Shown: piece after piece, positions 4,425 through 12,391 of the stretch
How positions within the stretch are numbered: position 1 is the first letter of the stretch
Layout of the letters: each line of letters begins with the position of its first letter
DNA from: a virus
Direction: 5' to 3' (one strand)
IMG/VR virus record: IMGVR_UViG_3300009155_000277
Location: 1 to 23,499 of that record
DNA length: 23,499 nt
The notes under the pieces: generated by a model
The model's database searches: none
Seen by the model: only the letters and a program-made list of their open reading frames with translations
What the model was told of the DNA's origin: nothing
Translations under genes and position numbers: made by a program

Positions 4425-4501
4425 TGAACAGTAGTATAATGGTATTACGCTCTGCGGTACGTACAAAGAGTGAGATAGTGGTTCGAATCCACTCTGTTTC
4501 A
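4425..4501 (+). tRNA. tRNA with 13-nt anticodon loop, identity uncertain
   Basis: Acceptor GAACAG pairs with CTGTTT (first position mismatched), T-stem AGTGG/CCACT around TTCGAAT, D-arm with AATGG. The anticodon stem GCTCT (4449-4453) pairs with AGAGT (4467-4471) and leaves a 13-nt loop, GCGGTACGTACAA, six longer than normal and containing the palindrome GTACGTAC. Without knowing how it is processed the anticodon cannot be assigned; ACG is one option. Confidence 0.6.
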
Positions 4502-4600
4502 ACAAAATTGGGGAGTACAAAAGATACTGGACGGCAATCTAGTTGAAACCGTATAATCCGTTCTATCAAATGGAGCTTTGCCGAGCAAAAGGAGATAGTT
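4502..4600 (+). other. gene-free structured spacer
   Basis: No T-arm or ORF worth calling. ACGG (about 4531) and CCGT (about 4549), and GATA (about 4525) with TATC (about 4564), allow a branched fold. Nothing else recognised. Confidence 0.25.
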
Positions 4601-4671
4601 GATTCATTAGTGGAGTGGCACCACGGAGGGCGTTAAGCCATCAGACACTGGTTCGAGCCCAGTATGAATTT
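4601..4671 (+). tRNA. unusual tRNA, anticodon TTA by numbering
   Basis: Acceptor GATTCAT/ATGAATT, D-stem GTGG/CCAC with loop AGTGGCA, T-stem ACTGG/CCAGT around TTCGAGC. The anticodon stem GAGGG (4626-4630)/CCATC (4638-4642) has one G-A mismatch and loop CGTTAAG, which places TTA at 34-36 with G instead of T at 33. TTA would read the stop codon TAA. An alternative alignment gives GTT (Asn) with a shorter loop. It needs a covariance-model check. Confidence 0.6.
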
Positions 4672-4692
4672 CGAATATTTAAAAATTTAATA

Positions 4693-5160
4693 ATGACATT
4701 AAATTACCAATTAGGTATGATGGTCGGTGAATACATCATCGCACTACATTTACCAACACTTAGCACAGATATGCTAAAATCTAGAACAATTATCCAAGTA
4801 TCAGAAGAAGAAACTGCTGAATGGGAAACCTTAGAGAAAAAAGAAGAACCATATTGGTTTAATGACAAAAAAAGGGAAGAAGATGAAGAAGGTTATTTAA
4901 AATCTTTTTATGAGAATCGTAAATGGTATCATAAATTGGAAGAAAAATATCTACCAGAAACAATCAAAGTTCCAGTTCCTAGAATTACACCAACAAAAAT
5001 AGAAGAATTTGCGAAAGGTATCAAAAATGCTTTGTGGAATTGTGACATGTCACATTATAGAATACAAGAAGGTTTTTTTGAGCAAACAATAGACATTGCG
5101 TGGTGTTCTTATATTATTTTAACAAGACATATAGAAAAAATTCCAGAAAAGTTTGCATAA
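4693..5160 (+). CDS. hypothetical protein, 155 aa
   Basis: ATG at 4693 is chosen because it lies just after the tRNA (22 nt). An in-frame extension to 4615 would read through the tRNA. The N-terminus (TLNYQLGMMVGEYIIALHLP) is hydrophobic but short. The middle is highly charged and acidic (EEEYLK-type segments with many Glu and Lys, residues about 40-90), and the C-terminus has Cys and aromatic residues (ALWNCDMSHY, IAWCSYIILTRH). There is no recognised family. It is followed by a promoter overlapping its 3' end. Confidence 0.65.
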   Translation: MTLNYQLGMMVGEYIIALHLPTLSTDMLKSRTIIQVSEEETAEWETLEKKEEPYWFNDKKREEDEEGYLKSFYENRKWYHKLEEKYLPETIKVPVPRITPTKIEEFAKGIKNALWNCDMSHYRIQEGFFEQTIDIAWCSYIILTRHIEKIPEKFA

Positions 5161-5183
5161 TTGAAATATTATGTATACATTTG
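5153..5183 (+). promoter_or_regulatory. Bacteroidetes-type promoter
   Basis: TTG at 5153-5155, inside the end of the upstream gene, and TACATTTG at 5176-5183, 20 nt apart. It starts the operon at 5207-7071. Confidence 0.85.
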
Positions 5184-5206
5184 TATCAACATTAAAAATT
5201 TAAGAA

Positions 5207-5932
5207 ATGGGATTAAGAGATTTATTCATCGTTAGTGATGAAAACGCTAACGAACAACCAAAACAAGTGGAAACTGTAAAACCAACTAATACTGCTGCGA
5301 CTACAAAGTTTCCATCTTCTACTCCTCAAGTAGAAGAAAGTGGAGGGTTATTTAGTGCGTTTGGTTTTGGTAAAACAGAAACACCAACACCAACAACTAC
5401 TATACCAACACAAGTGTCTAATGAGCATTTAGAGAAAGCATTTGATTTGTACCAAAATGGTTTTGATTCATTAAACCAACCTGGGTATGACTTCTATGAG
5501 TTTTATCAAGCTGTGATGCAAGCTGGACCAACAAACCCACAAATCTATGTTATGGCATTGACTATGGCTAGTGCTATGGACAAGTCTATTTCAAAAGATA
5601 AATTGGTGCAACAATCAGAGTTTTATATTGCTGAAATTAACAAAGTTTACCAAGACTATAACTCAAAAGGTTTATCTAAGAAACAAGACTTAACAACTCA
5701 AAAACAAAATGAGAATGAATCTCTTGTAGGTGAATTATCTTTGTTAAGACAACAACTAGAAGCAATCCAAACTCAGATTGCTGACAGAGAAAACAAGTTA
5801 TCAGTTATCGATGTGAAGTATGCACCGATGATGAGTGAAGTAGATAGCAAATTGTCAGCAAATGACATGGCTAAAAACAAAATCGTTCAATCTATTGAAC
5901 AAGTTAAAAATGGAATTATTAACAATTTATAA
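5207..5932 (+). CDS. coiled-coil protein of the ABC/OmpA locus, 241 aa
   Basis: The protein has a short conserved-looking start (MGLRDLFIVSDE), a Pro/Thr-rich low-complexity linker with GGLFSAFGFGK (residues about 15-70), a helical domain about 70-150 (EKAFDLYQNGFDSL...YQAVMQAG), and a long C-terminal coiled coil (about 155-235, LLRQQLEAIQTQIADRENKL). No membrane segment. It sits 11 nt upstream of the two-TM coiled-coil gene and in line with the substrate-binding protein, permease and ATPase. I infer that it is a cytoplasmic accessory of that envelope system. Family not recognised. Confidence 0.65.
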   Translation: MGLRDLFIVSDENANEQPKQVETVKPTNTAATTKFPSSTPQVEESGGLFSAFGFGKTETPTPTTTIPTQVSNEHLEKAFDLYQNGFDSLNQPGYDFYEFYQAVMQAGPTNPQIYVMALTMASAMDKSISKDKLVQQSEFYIAEINKVYQDYNSKGLSKKQDLTTQKQNENESLVGELSLLRQQLEAIQTQIADRENKLSVIDVKYAPMMSEVDSKLSANDMAKNKIVQSIEQVKNGIINNL

Positions 5933-5943
5933 AAAGTAGAAAA

Positions 5944-7071
5944 ATGCAAACTAAAACTGAAACAGCAACATCATTTAAAGCAAATTTATCTGAGTTGCCA
6001 ATTTTAAAACACTTTGACCAAAACGAAATCTCTGCAAAAGTAGAAAGTTTCCGTAAAGGTGAAAAAGGAATGTTCTGGTTCTTTAAATTAGCAGCACTTA
6101 TTGGTGTGGGTTATTTAACATGGACTTATGTATTACCACCAGTTTTCCAAGCAATTGGACAATTCTTAGCTGTAGCAGCAACTGGTGTTTTGATTATAGC
6201 TGGAGTTATTATGGCACCAGTGATTGTGAAAGCGATTCGTTTATTTACACGTTCCTTACACAAAGCACTTATCAAATATGACCCATTTGCTCAGTTGGAA
6301 ATCGAAAGACAAAAAATGCTTGAAAATCAACGTACTTTCAGAACAGCTAAAGGTAACATCGCTTCATTAAAAACTGAGATGGAAGTAGAAGCTGATAAAT
6401 CTGAGAAAGAAGCTGAATCTGGTCAAACACGTATCATCTCTTTACAAGGTAAAGCTGAAAAGATTAAGCATGAAATGGATGCTATGGTTCAAAAGATGGG
6501 TATTGATGCTAAATCAGAAGATGATTATGTAAACAGAGCATCTGAATTACAAAAGATTTTGGCTGAAGCACAACGTGTAGCCAACAAATTAAACCAATCT
6601 AAAGACTTTGTTCAAAAGTATGGTTCACGTGCCGCTATCATGAAGAAAATGGGTCAAAAACTTACTATGGTTGAAACTGTTATGGATATCAAAATCCAAG
6701 ACTTTGATGCAACTATCGATATGTTGAAGAAAGACTATGAGTTCGGTCAAAAATCTAACGCTGCGACTAGTGCTGCTAAATCAGCAATGGGTTTCACAAA
6801 AGGATGGGAATTCGACTATGCATTGGATGTTGTAACATCAACTATTGCTAATGATATCGCAATTACTGCTGGTAACTTGAGAGATATCGAAACACTTACA
6901 AGTAACTACTCATTAGATTCTGATGAATTGTATGCAAACTTGAATGCTGTGGCTGATAAAATCAAAGTTGGTCAAGATATCATACCACAAGCAAAACAAT
7001 ATTCAAACCCAGAATATACTCTTTCTCAATCAGATAAAGTTAAATCTGGAGGATTTGGAGAATTATTTTAA
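5944..7071 (+). CDS. membrane-anchored coiled-coil protein, 375 aa
   Basis: Two adjacent membrane segments are visible at about residues 43-65 (MFWFFKLAALIGVGYLTW...) and 72-97 (AIGQFLAVAATGVLIIAGVI), followed by a long charged coiled coil (about 115-250; EIERQKMLENQR, KAEKIKHEMDAMVQKM) and a Ser/Thr-rich C-terminal domain. The long coiled coil after a membrane anchor is reminiscent of PspA-type or envelope-stress proteins, but I see no defining motif. It is co-transcribed with the 241-aa coiled-coil protein 11 nt upstream, and the substrate-binding protein operon follows. Probable inner-membrane partner of the importer cassette; inference only. Confidence 0.65.
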   Translation: MQTKTETATSFKANLSELPILKHFDQNEISAKVESFRKGEKGMFWFFKLAALIGVGYLTWTYVLPPVFQAIGQFLAVAATGVLIIAGVIMAPVIVKAIRLFTRSLHKALIKYDPFAQLEIERQKMLENQRTFRTAKGNIASLKTEMEVEADKSEKEAESGQTRIISLQGKAEKIKHEMDAMVQKMGIDAKSEDDYVNRASELQKILAEAQRVANKLNQSKDFVQKYGSRAAIMKKMGQKLTMVETVMDIKIQDFDATIDMLKKDYEFGQKSNAATSAAKSAMGFTKGWEFDYALDVVTSTIANDIAITAGNLRDIETLTSNYSLDSDELYANLNAVADKIKVGQDIIPQAKQYSNPEYTLSQSDKVKSGGFGELF

Positions 7072-7088
7072 AAAAAGTTGCAAAATGT

Positions 7089-7119
7089 TTGGAGAATTAA
7101 AATATTCTCCATACATTTG
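7089..7119 (+). promoter_or_regulatory. promoter with inverted-repeat operator in its spacer
   Basis: TTG (7089-7091) and TACATTTG (7112-7119) are 20 nt apart. The spacer is almost entirely an inverted repeat, GGAGAAT (7091-7097) and ATTCTCC (7104-7110). A dimeric repressor bound there would block the promoter. No other promoter in the window has this repeat. Confidence 0.7.
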
Positions 7120-7156
7120 TAATATCAAATTAAATGTTTAACTAAAAAAAAAGAAA

Positions 7157-7234
7157 ATGTCAAAAACATCGAATCACGTAAAAATCTCTTGTTTGTTAGA
7201 GTGGATTAAATCTATTAAAAAATACAGATTTTAA
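7157..7234 (+). CDS. possible short upstream ORF, 25 aa
   Basis: MSKTSNHVKISCLLEWIKSI... lies in the leader between the operator-bearing promoter and the substrate-binding protein gene. It is very short and basic. It may be a leader peptide or chance. Confidence 0.35.
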   Translation: MSKTSNHVKISCLLEWIKSIKKYRF

Positions 7235-7284
7235 TCTTAGAAACAAAAATAAATTATTAAAGTAAAAAACGAAAAAAGAAAAAA

Positions 7285-9123
7285 ATGGAAAATGTTAATG
7301 GAGTACAAGGTGGTTTAGCGGCAAAATGGAATCGTTTAACCAAATTAAGTAAAATGTTAATTATGGGTGTTGGGTTAACAATTGTTTTAGCAGTTGTGTA
7401 TATGGCCGCACCTGGATTAAGAGTTGCAGTTTCAAAAGAAATGAAAGCGTTAGCTATTAATGGTGACGACTTAAACAATGTAACTAAAGGTGCTGAATTA
7501 CCTTTACCATCTACTGAAGTGTCTAGTAACTTTGACGAAAGCAAGTTGATTAGAATCGCTGAGTACGCATGGAATGGTAATTCTGGTATGATTGTGGCAA
7601 ATGGTGGACCAACAACGGCTGAAGGGTCGCTTATGGAAGCTGCCGATGTAAATTTAGAAATCGTTCGTCAAGACATGGTTGGTGGTTTACGTGATATGCA
7701 AATCAAGTTTGTTGAGGAATTTAGCAAAGGGGTTGCTTATCCAAAATCACAAAAATCAGCGTTTGCTGTATCGATAATGGGTGATGGTGTACCTTTTTAT
7801 ATTACAACTACTCAAAAAGCGTTAGATGAAAAATTTGGTAAAGGTAAATATCATGTTGTTAATATCGGTGCTATCGGTTTATCATATGGTGAGGACAAAT
7901 TAATCGGTCCTAAAGTATGGCAAGATAACCCACAAACACTTAGAGGTGCTGTTGTATCGTCTGTAATCGGTGATGGGGATTGGGTAGTTGCTGTAAACTA
8001 TGCATCTGCAAATGGTATACCAGTTAACCCAGACCCAACAACTTATGATGCATCTGCATTGAACTTTGTACCATCACAAGATGATGACTTTATCAACTCT
8101 GTAAAAGAATTAATTAAATCTCAAAACACTGGATTTACTGTGCCTTTGAAAGAAGTTAAAGATGGTAAATTAACTGGTAAGACAGTAAATAGAAAAATTG
8201 ATGGTGCAACTACATGGACACCAGGTGATAAAATGGCTTTTGATGCATTGACTGGCTTTACAGATGTTGTATCTACAAAAGACTTTGTTAACCAAATGGC
8301 TACATCAATCATAGTTGTTAAAGAATGGGCGTTACAACACGAAAAAGAAGTAACAAATATCTTGAAACAATCATATACTGCTGCTAACCAAATTAAACAA
8401 TATGACAAATGGGCTCGTAAAGCAGCTGAATGTGTTGCAAAAACATATAACTTTGAAACAGCTGACTATTGGTACAAAATGTTTAAAGGTCAAAAAGGTA
8501 CAAAAGGTGGTTTAGATTACAATATTGGTGGTACACGAGTGTTTAACTACGCTGATGCTATGCAATACTACGGAATCACTGATGGTAACAACAGATATAA
8601 AGCGGTATACAACCAAGTATCTATGTACTTGACAGATTTGAACCCATGTGGTTTCAATGAAACTTGTAAAGATGGTGTTGTACAATACGAAGATGCTGTT
8701 AACTTATACTTTTTGAAATCAATTACTGATGTTGATGCTGGTAAAACACAAACGTTTAACTACGCTGAGAATAAAACAAAAGTAATGGCTGATGGTCAAT
8801 GGAATATTAGCTTTGCTACTGCAAGTACAACTATCCAAGGGTCTGAAAAAACTCTAGAAACTATCTACAACTTGTTAATCCAAGCTGAGCAAACTAAATT
8901 GAAAGTGGTTGGACATACTGATAACGTAGGTAACCCACAATCAAACATGGTATTGTCTAGAGGTCGTGCTAACTCAGTTGTTGATTACTTGGTTAATCGT
9001 GGAATCCCTAGAACTCGTATCCAATTTGTGGATGGTTTGGGTGACACTGACCCAGTTGCGACTAATGCAACAGCTGCTGGTAAAGCGAAAAACAGACGTG
9101 TAGAGATTACATTATTACAATAA
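7285..9123 (+). CDS. ABC substrate-binding protein fused to OmpA-like peptidoglycan-binding domain, 612 aa
   Basis: Residues about 22-45 form an N-terminal membrane anchor (KMLIMGVGLTIVLAVVYMAA). Residues about 65-490 look like a periplasmic type-II solute-binding protein of the nitrate/taurine type. Residues about 515-612 are an OmpA C-terminal domain: KVVGHTDNVGN, LSRGRANSVVDYL, RGIPRTRI, and KNRRVEITL, including the Asp and Arg that bind diaminopimelate. The fusion would tether the binding protein between inner membrane and cell wall. The permease and ATPase genes follow after a terminator, so the binding protein is probably made in excess. Ligand unknown. Finding such a fusion in what looks like a phage genome is unusual. 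Confidence 0.75.
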   Translation: MENVNGVQGGLAAKWNRLTKLSKMLIMGVGLTIVLAVVYMAAPGLRVAVSKEMKALAINGDDLNNVTKGAELPLPSTEVSSNFDESKLIRIAEYAWNGNSGMIVANGGPTTAEGSLMEAADVNLEIVRQDMVGGLRDMQIKFVEEFSKGVAYPKSQKSAFAVSIMGDGVPFYITTTQKALDEKFGKGKYHVVNIGAIGLSYGEDKLIGPKVWQDNPQTLRGAVVSSVIGDGDWVVAVNYASANGIPVNPDPTTYDASALNFVPSQDDDFINSVKELIKSQNTGFTVPLKEVKDGKLTGKTVNRKIDGATTWTPGDKMAFDALTGFTDVVSTKDFVNQMATSIIVVKEWALQHEKEVTNILKQSYTAANQIKQYDKWARKAAECVAKTYNFETADYWYKMFKGQKGTKGGLDYNIGGTRVFNYADAMQYYGITDGNNRYKAVYNQVSMYLTDLNPCGFNETCKDGVVQYEDAVNLYFLKSITDVDAGKTQTFNYAENKTKVMADGQWNISFATASTTIQGSEKTLETIYNLLIQAEQTKLKVVGHTDNVGNPQSNMVLSRGRANSVVDYLVNRGIPRTRIQFVDGLGDTDPVATNATAAGKAKNRRVEITLLQ

Positions 9124-9145
9124 TCTAACATTATTTAAATTAAAG

Positions 9146-9172
9146 TCCCTAACTTAGTTAGGGATTTTTTTT
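9146..9172 (+). terminator. intrinsic terminator, probably partial
   Basis: TCCCTAA (9146-9152) pairs with TTAGGGA (9158-9164), followed by eight T. It lies between the binding-protein gene and the permease gene, which has no promoter of its own that I can see, so read-through presumably sets the ratio. Confidence 0.85.
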
Positions 9173-9191
9173 AACCATTAAAAATAAAAAT

Positions 9192-9962
9192 ATGAAAAAT
9201 TTAATTAAACCGTTTCAAGAACTTAAAAGTACATCAAGAGGTACAATCATGTTAGGTTGGCTAATAGCAATACTTACATTTTGGACTTTGAACATGTTTG
9301 GAACATCACATATGTTCCCTACACCAACACAAGTTATTCATGGGTTTGGTGATTTATGGGCTGAAGGATTAGTAGTTCACATTGTTAGTTCAATAGCGTT
9401 ATGTGCACATGCTGTCTTCTTATCAGTGATTATCTCATTGGTCATTGCATATTCAACAGCAATTCCAATTATGAAGCCAGTAGGTACATTTATATCTAAA
9501 TTAAGATATCTTCCATTGACTGGTATTGCTTTTTATTTAGCTATCATTATTAACGATGCTAGAAGTCTTCAAGTATGGGTGCTTGTAGTGTTCATGACAA
9601 CGTTTCTAACGACTTCTCTTATTCAAATGATACAAGACATCCCCAAAGAAGAATTGGACCATGCAAAAACGCTAGGATGCAATCGTTGGGAAATTCTATG
9701 GGAAGTAGTTATAAAAGGTAGATTAGATTACGTGTTAGAGTTGGTAAGACAAAACTTAGCAATTGTATGGATGATGCTTGTAACTGTTGAGTCTATATTA
9801 GCAGCAGCTGGTGGTATGGGATTCTTAATCAAAAATAGTGACAAGTTAGGTGACAATGGTAGAGTAATTGCATTACAAATTATAATTGTAGTTGTAGGGT
9901 TATCATTGGACTTTATCATCACTAAATTACGTAAATTAATATTCAGATATTCAAATTATTAA
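9192..9962 (+). CDS. ABC transporter permease, BPD_transp_1 family, 256 aa
   Basis: An inner-membrane subunit with about six hydrophobic segments (residues about 20-38, 62-90, 105-120, 126-147, 188-210, 226-245). The cytoplasmic EAA loop that contacts the ATPase is visible at about 152-175 (KEELDHAKTLGCNRWEI, with the conserved Gly at 162). Length and organisation match SsuC/TauC/NrtB-type permeases of the nitrate/sulfonate/taurine group. The ATPase gene follows after 3 nt, so the two are translationally coupled. Substrate cannot be read from the sequence. Confidence 0.85.
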   Translation: MKNLIKPFQELKSTSRGTIMLGWLIAILTFWTLNMFGTSHMFPTPTQVIHGFGDLWAEGLVVHIVSSIALCAHAVFLSVIISLVIAYSTAIPIMKPVGTFISKLRYLPLTGIAFYLAIIINDARSLQVWVLVVFMTTFLTTSLIQMIQDIPKEELDHAKTLGCNRWEILWEVVIKGRLDYVLELVRQNLAIVWMMLVTVESILAAAGGMGFLIKNSDKLGDNGRVIALQIIIVVVGLSLDFIITKLRKLIFRYSNY

Positions 9963-9965
9963 GAC

Positions 9966-10787
9966 ATGAGTTATAGAGAATTAGATACAATATTATACGT
10001 TGATAAGATTAGCGTTGGGTATGAAGGAAAAACAATTCTTAAAGATGTTTCAATCATTGAGAAAAATATAGTAAGAGATGGTCACGATTCCACTGGACAA
10101 ACAATTGCGGTGTTAGGTCGTTCTGGTAGAGGTAAATCTACATTGTTCAAAGCGTTAACTGGATTGGTTAAACCAATGTCTGGACAGATTTTGATAAGTG
10201 ATATGGCTACAGAAGTTGCAGATGATGCAAAAATATTGGCTGAAGGTGATGTAGGGTTTGTTGACCAAAAATACACTTTGTTCAGACATAAAACAGTATA
10301 TCAGATTTGTCAATATGCATTAAGAAAAAGTAAAACGACAAAACAAGAGAAAGATAAGTTGATTACTGAGTTTTTAACTGAATGGGGTTTATTAGAACAC
10401 AAAAATAAATACTCATGTGAGTTATCTGGTGGTCAAAGACAAAGAACTGCAATCATTGAGCAAATGTTATCATCTAAACATTTTATGATTTTGGATGAAC
10501 CATTCTCTGGATTGGACGTTGGAAACATTGAGAAAGTTAAAACATCTTTCCAAAAGATTTTGGATGCTGACGAATATAACACAATCATATTTTCAACACA
10601 CGATATCAGATTGGCTGCTGAATTGGCTGATAGTATTTATATTATTGGTAACCCAGAGGGTACAACTGAATATTCAACAGTCTTAAAACACTATGATTTA
10701 AAGAAAATGGGATTAGCTTGGACACCATATGGTGAGGGTCATAGAAAAGTGGTTGCTGACATAAAAGAAATATTATTAAAATCATAA
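9966..10787 (+). CDS. ABC transporter ATP-binding protein, 273 aa
   Basis: All nucleotide-binding motifs are present: Walker A GRSGRGKST (51-59), signature LSGGQRQR (153-160), Walker B FMILDEPF (173-180), D-loop SGLD (181-184) and switch His212 (STHD). It resembles SsuB/TauB-type importers. The C-terminal 40 residues (KKMGLAWTPYGEGHRKV) are beyond the core. It starts 3 nt after the permease gene. Together with the anchored binding protein this is a complete importer, so it would be expected to be functional in the host membrane. Confidence 0.9.
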   Translation: MSYRELDTILYVDKISVGYEGKTILKDVSIIEKNIVRDGHDSTGQTIAVLGRSGRGKSTLFKALTGLVKPMSGQILISDMATEVADDAKILAEGDVGFVDQKYTLFRHKTVYQICQYALRKSKTTKQEKDKLITEFLTEWGLLEHKNKYSCELSGGQRQRTAIIEQMLSSKHFMILDEPFSGLDVGNIEKVKTSFQKILDADEYNTIIFSTHDIRLAAELADSIYIIGNPEGTTEYSTVLKHYDLKKMGLAWTPYGEGHRKVVADIKEILLKS

Positions 10788-10789
10788 CA

Positions 10790-11047
10790 ATGATAAATTT
10801 TTTTGGTAAATTAGGTCTAATTGCACATGGTCAATTAAGATTGTTTAAAAATCTCTTCTATGAGATACAGTTGTTTGGTCGTATTAGAGATTTTAAAGAT
10901 GGTATTACATTCTTTGAGGTTAAATGTAATTTAGACAGATATAAGAGTGAACATTCACCATCTTTTCAATTAGAATTAACAATATTAAACTTATATAATC
11001 ATATATGGGTTTATCAAAACAATTTTGAAGATGATAATAGTAAGTGA
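10790..11047 (+). CDS. hypothetical protein, 85 aa
   Basis: It starts 2 nt after the ATPase stop and overlaps the start of the HExxH gene by about 20 nt, so it belongs to the same transcript. The N-terminus is mildly hydrophobic (MINFFGKLGLIAHGQLRLF). The rest looks like a small beta domain (ITFFEVKCNLDRY, FQLELTILNLYNHIWVY). No family recognised. Confidence 0.65.
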   Translation: MINFFGKLGLIAHGQLRLFKNLFYEIQLFGRIRDFKDGITFFEVKCNLDRYKSEHSPSFQLELTILNLYNHIWVYQNNFEDDNSK

Positions 11048-11351
11048 TAGGTTTTTAAGGTTCTTGACATTCTTTTTAGGTGGTGGTCAATTACCAGCAG
11101 CTATGGCGTTCTACCCTTTTGTTATATTGAATAGCAAAGTGGTAGCAACGCAAGAGTTGATAAACCATGAAAGGATTCACCTAAGACAACAAATTGAAAT
11201 GTTAATTATACCATTCTATATTTGGTATCTTATTGAGTATTATAGAAAGGGGTATTATAATGTTTCATTTGAAAAAGAAGCGTATGCTAACGATAAAAAC
11301 TTTAATTATCTTAAAAAAAGACGTATATTTAGTTTTATTAGATATTTATAA
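11031..11351 (+). CDS. HExxH-motif protein (putative membrane metallopeptidase-like), about 106 aa
   Basis: The sequence contains NHERIH (HExxH) at about residues 45-50, then a hydrophobic helix (MLIIPFYIWYLIEYY) and a downstream acidic site, SFEKEAYAN, which is the typical third zinc ligand position in gluzincins. I recall very similar small proteins in Bacteroidetes genomes, so it is probably host-derived. Proteolytic activity is not shown. The start could be the ATG at 11025 or 11031; both overlap the upstream gene. The N-terminal segment (FLRFLTFFLGGGQLPAAMAFYP) may insert in the membrane. Confidence 0.65.
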   Translation: MIIVSDRFLRFLTFFLGGGQLPAAMAFYPFVILNSKVVATQELINHERIHLRQQIEMLIIPFYIWYLIEYYRKGYYNVSFEKEAYANDKNFNYLKKRRIFSFIRYL

Positions 11352-11359
11352 TAAAGACT

Positions 11360-11383
11360 TTGTTCATAAGAACAACTTTTAAG
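11360..11383 (+). terminator. weak hairpin, possible terminator
   Basis: TTGTTC (11360-11365), loop ATAA, GAACAA (11370-11375), then CTTTT. The T run is short, so termination would be partial. Confidence 0.4.
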
Positions 11384-11394
11384 CAGAGTTAAGG

Positions 11395-12273
11395 TTGTTG
11401 TTTTTAATTAAAAAAAAATGGATAGTGAATGTAACAGTAAGCAGAAAAGTTGTGGGGACAGTTTGCCTCATGATAGCGACTTTTCTGAACCCTTTAGGGT
11501 TCGACATACTGGTTTTCAAACTGATGCAGTTAACCAACGATTATTGGAATACAATGTACATTCTATATGGATTGGCATTTGTGTTCTTATTGCTGTCGCA
11601 CTTATTTTTTAGATTAAAAAAAAGAGTTTTAGGAAACTTATTTGTAACAATAGCATTATTTGTTAATCCATTGGGTTATGATGTTGTTGTTTACTGTATT
11701 ACGTTATTAACAAAAAATTATTGGATGACTATGGCGATTATGTATGCGTTAGCATTTGTTTTTTTTGGATTTTTTATGTACCTTTACAAAATGAATCCAA
11801 TCAAACTCATTAAAGACAAGATTATTGGGTTACATGAAAAATTTTTAAAAAAAAAAGTAAAAATGAAAACATTTGATGAACTATTTGACGAATTCTTTAA
11901 TAAAAAGAATTCTGAAGAACCAAAAAAGAAATCTAAACCTTCAAGAGAAGAATTTAGTGACGGATTATCTAAATTAATAAACATTTTATCTAGTGCTAAG
12001 CAAATAGATGATGAAGATGAAAAGTTTAAAATAGACAATGAATATGGCGACCCATCTAGAGTTGAGTATTTCAATGAAGATGAATTGTATTTTAAAAAAA
12101 CAATATGGGAAGTTGAAGATGGTGAAATTGTTAAATTAGAAGTGTCAGATGCACCATTTGATGAAGACGAACACAAATCTTTAGAAGAATTATTAGAAGA
12201 AGCTATTGCTGCTGAAGAGTACGAAAAAGCTGCTGAAATAAGGGATGAATTAAATAAAATTAAAAATAATTAA
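11395..12273 (+). CDS. membrane protein with tandem repeat and C-terminal UVR motif, about 290 aa
   Basis: Two tandem repeats of about 50 aa, each with GDxx-like NPLGFDILVF or NPLGYDVVVY followed by a hydrophobic helix, give about four membrane segments in residues 17-135. A charged linker follows, and the C-terminus (LEELLEEAIAAEEYEKAAEIRDEL) is a UVR motif as in UvrB/UvrC and McsA. The first in-frame ATG (11470) would cut repeat 1, so the true start is upstream, at TTG 11395/11398 or GTG 11422. An ATG at 11418 lies in another frame and would need a +1 shift to enter this one. The start is the weak point of the call. Confidence 0.6.
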   Translation: MLFLIKKKWIVNVTVSRKVVGTVCLMIATFLNPLGFDILVFKLMQLTNDYWNTMYILYGLAFVFLLLSHLFFRLKKRVLGNLFVTIALFVNPLGYDVVVYCITLLTKNYWMTMAIMYALAFVFFGFFMYLYKMNPIKLIKDKIIGLHEKFLKKKVKMKTFDELFDEFFNKKNSEEPKKKSKPSREEFSDGLSKLINILSSAKQIDDEDEKFKIDNEYGDPSRVEYFNEDELYFKKTIWEVEDGEIVKLEVSDAPFDEDEHKSLEELLEEAIAAEEYEKAAEIRDELNKIKNN

Positions 12274-12291
12274 AAAAAGTTGTAAAAAAAC

Positions 12292-12322
12292 TTGACAAAT
12301 GTAAAAATAGTTCGTACATTTG
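12292..12322 (+). promoter_or_regulatory. Bacteroidetes-type promoter
   Basis: TTG at 12292-12294 and TACATTTG at 12315-12322, 20 nt apart. It drives the second leader ORF and the second tRNA array. Confidence 0.85.
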
Positions 12323-12391
12323 TATAACTTTTAACAATAAGAGTATATTTAATTAAAACAGTAGCACAAAGCTATACAAAAAAGAGAAATT

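Noticed and set aside
4502-4600. tRNA between 4425 and 4601 genes
   Set aside because: No T-loop or acceptor complementarity found.
11418-11612. ATG-initiated ORF overlapping the UVR-motif gene
   Set aside because: Loses the tandem membrane repeat seen in the main frame; kept only as a possible frameshift start.
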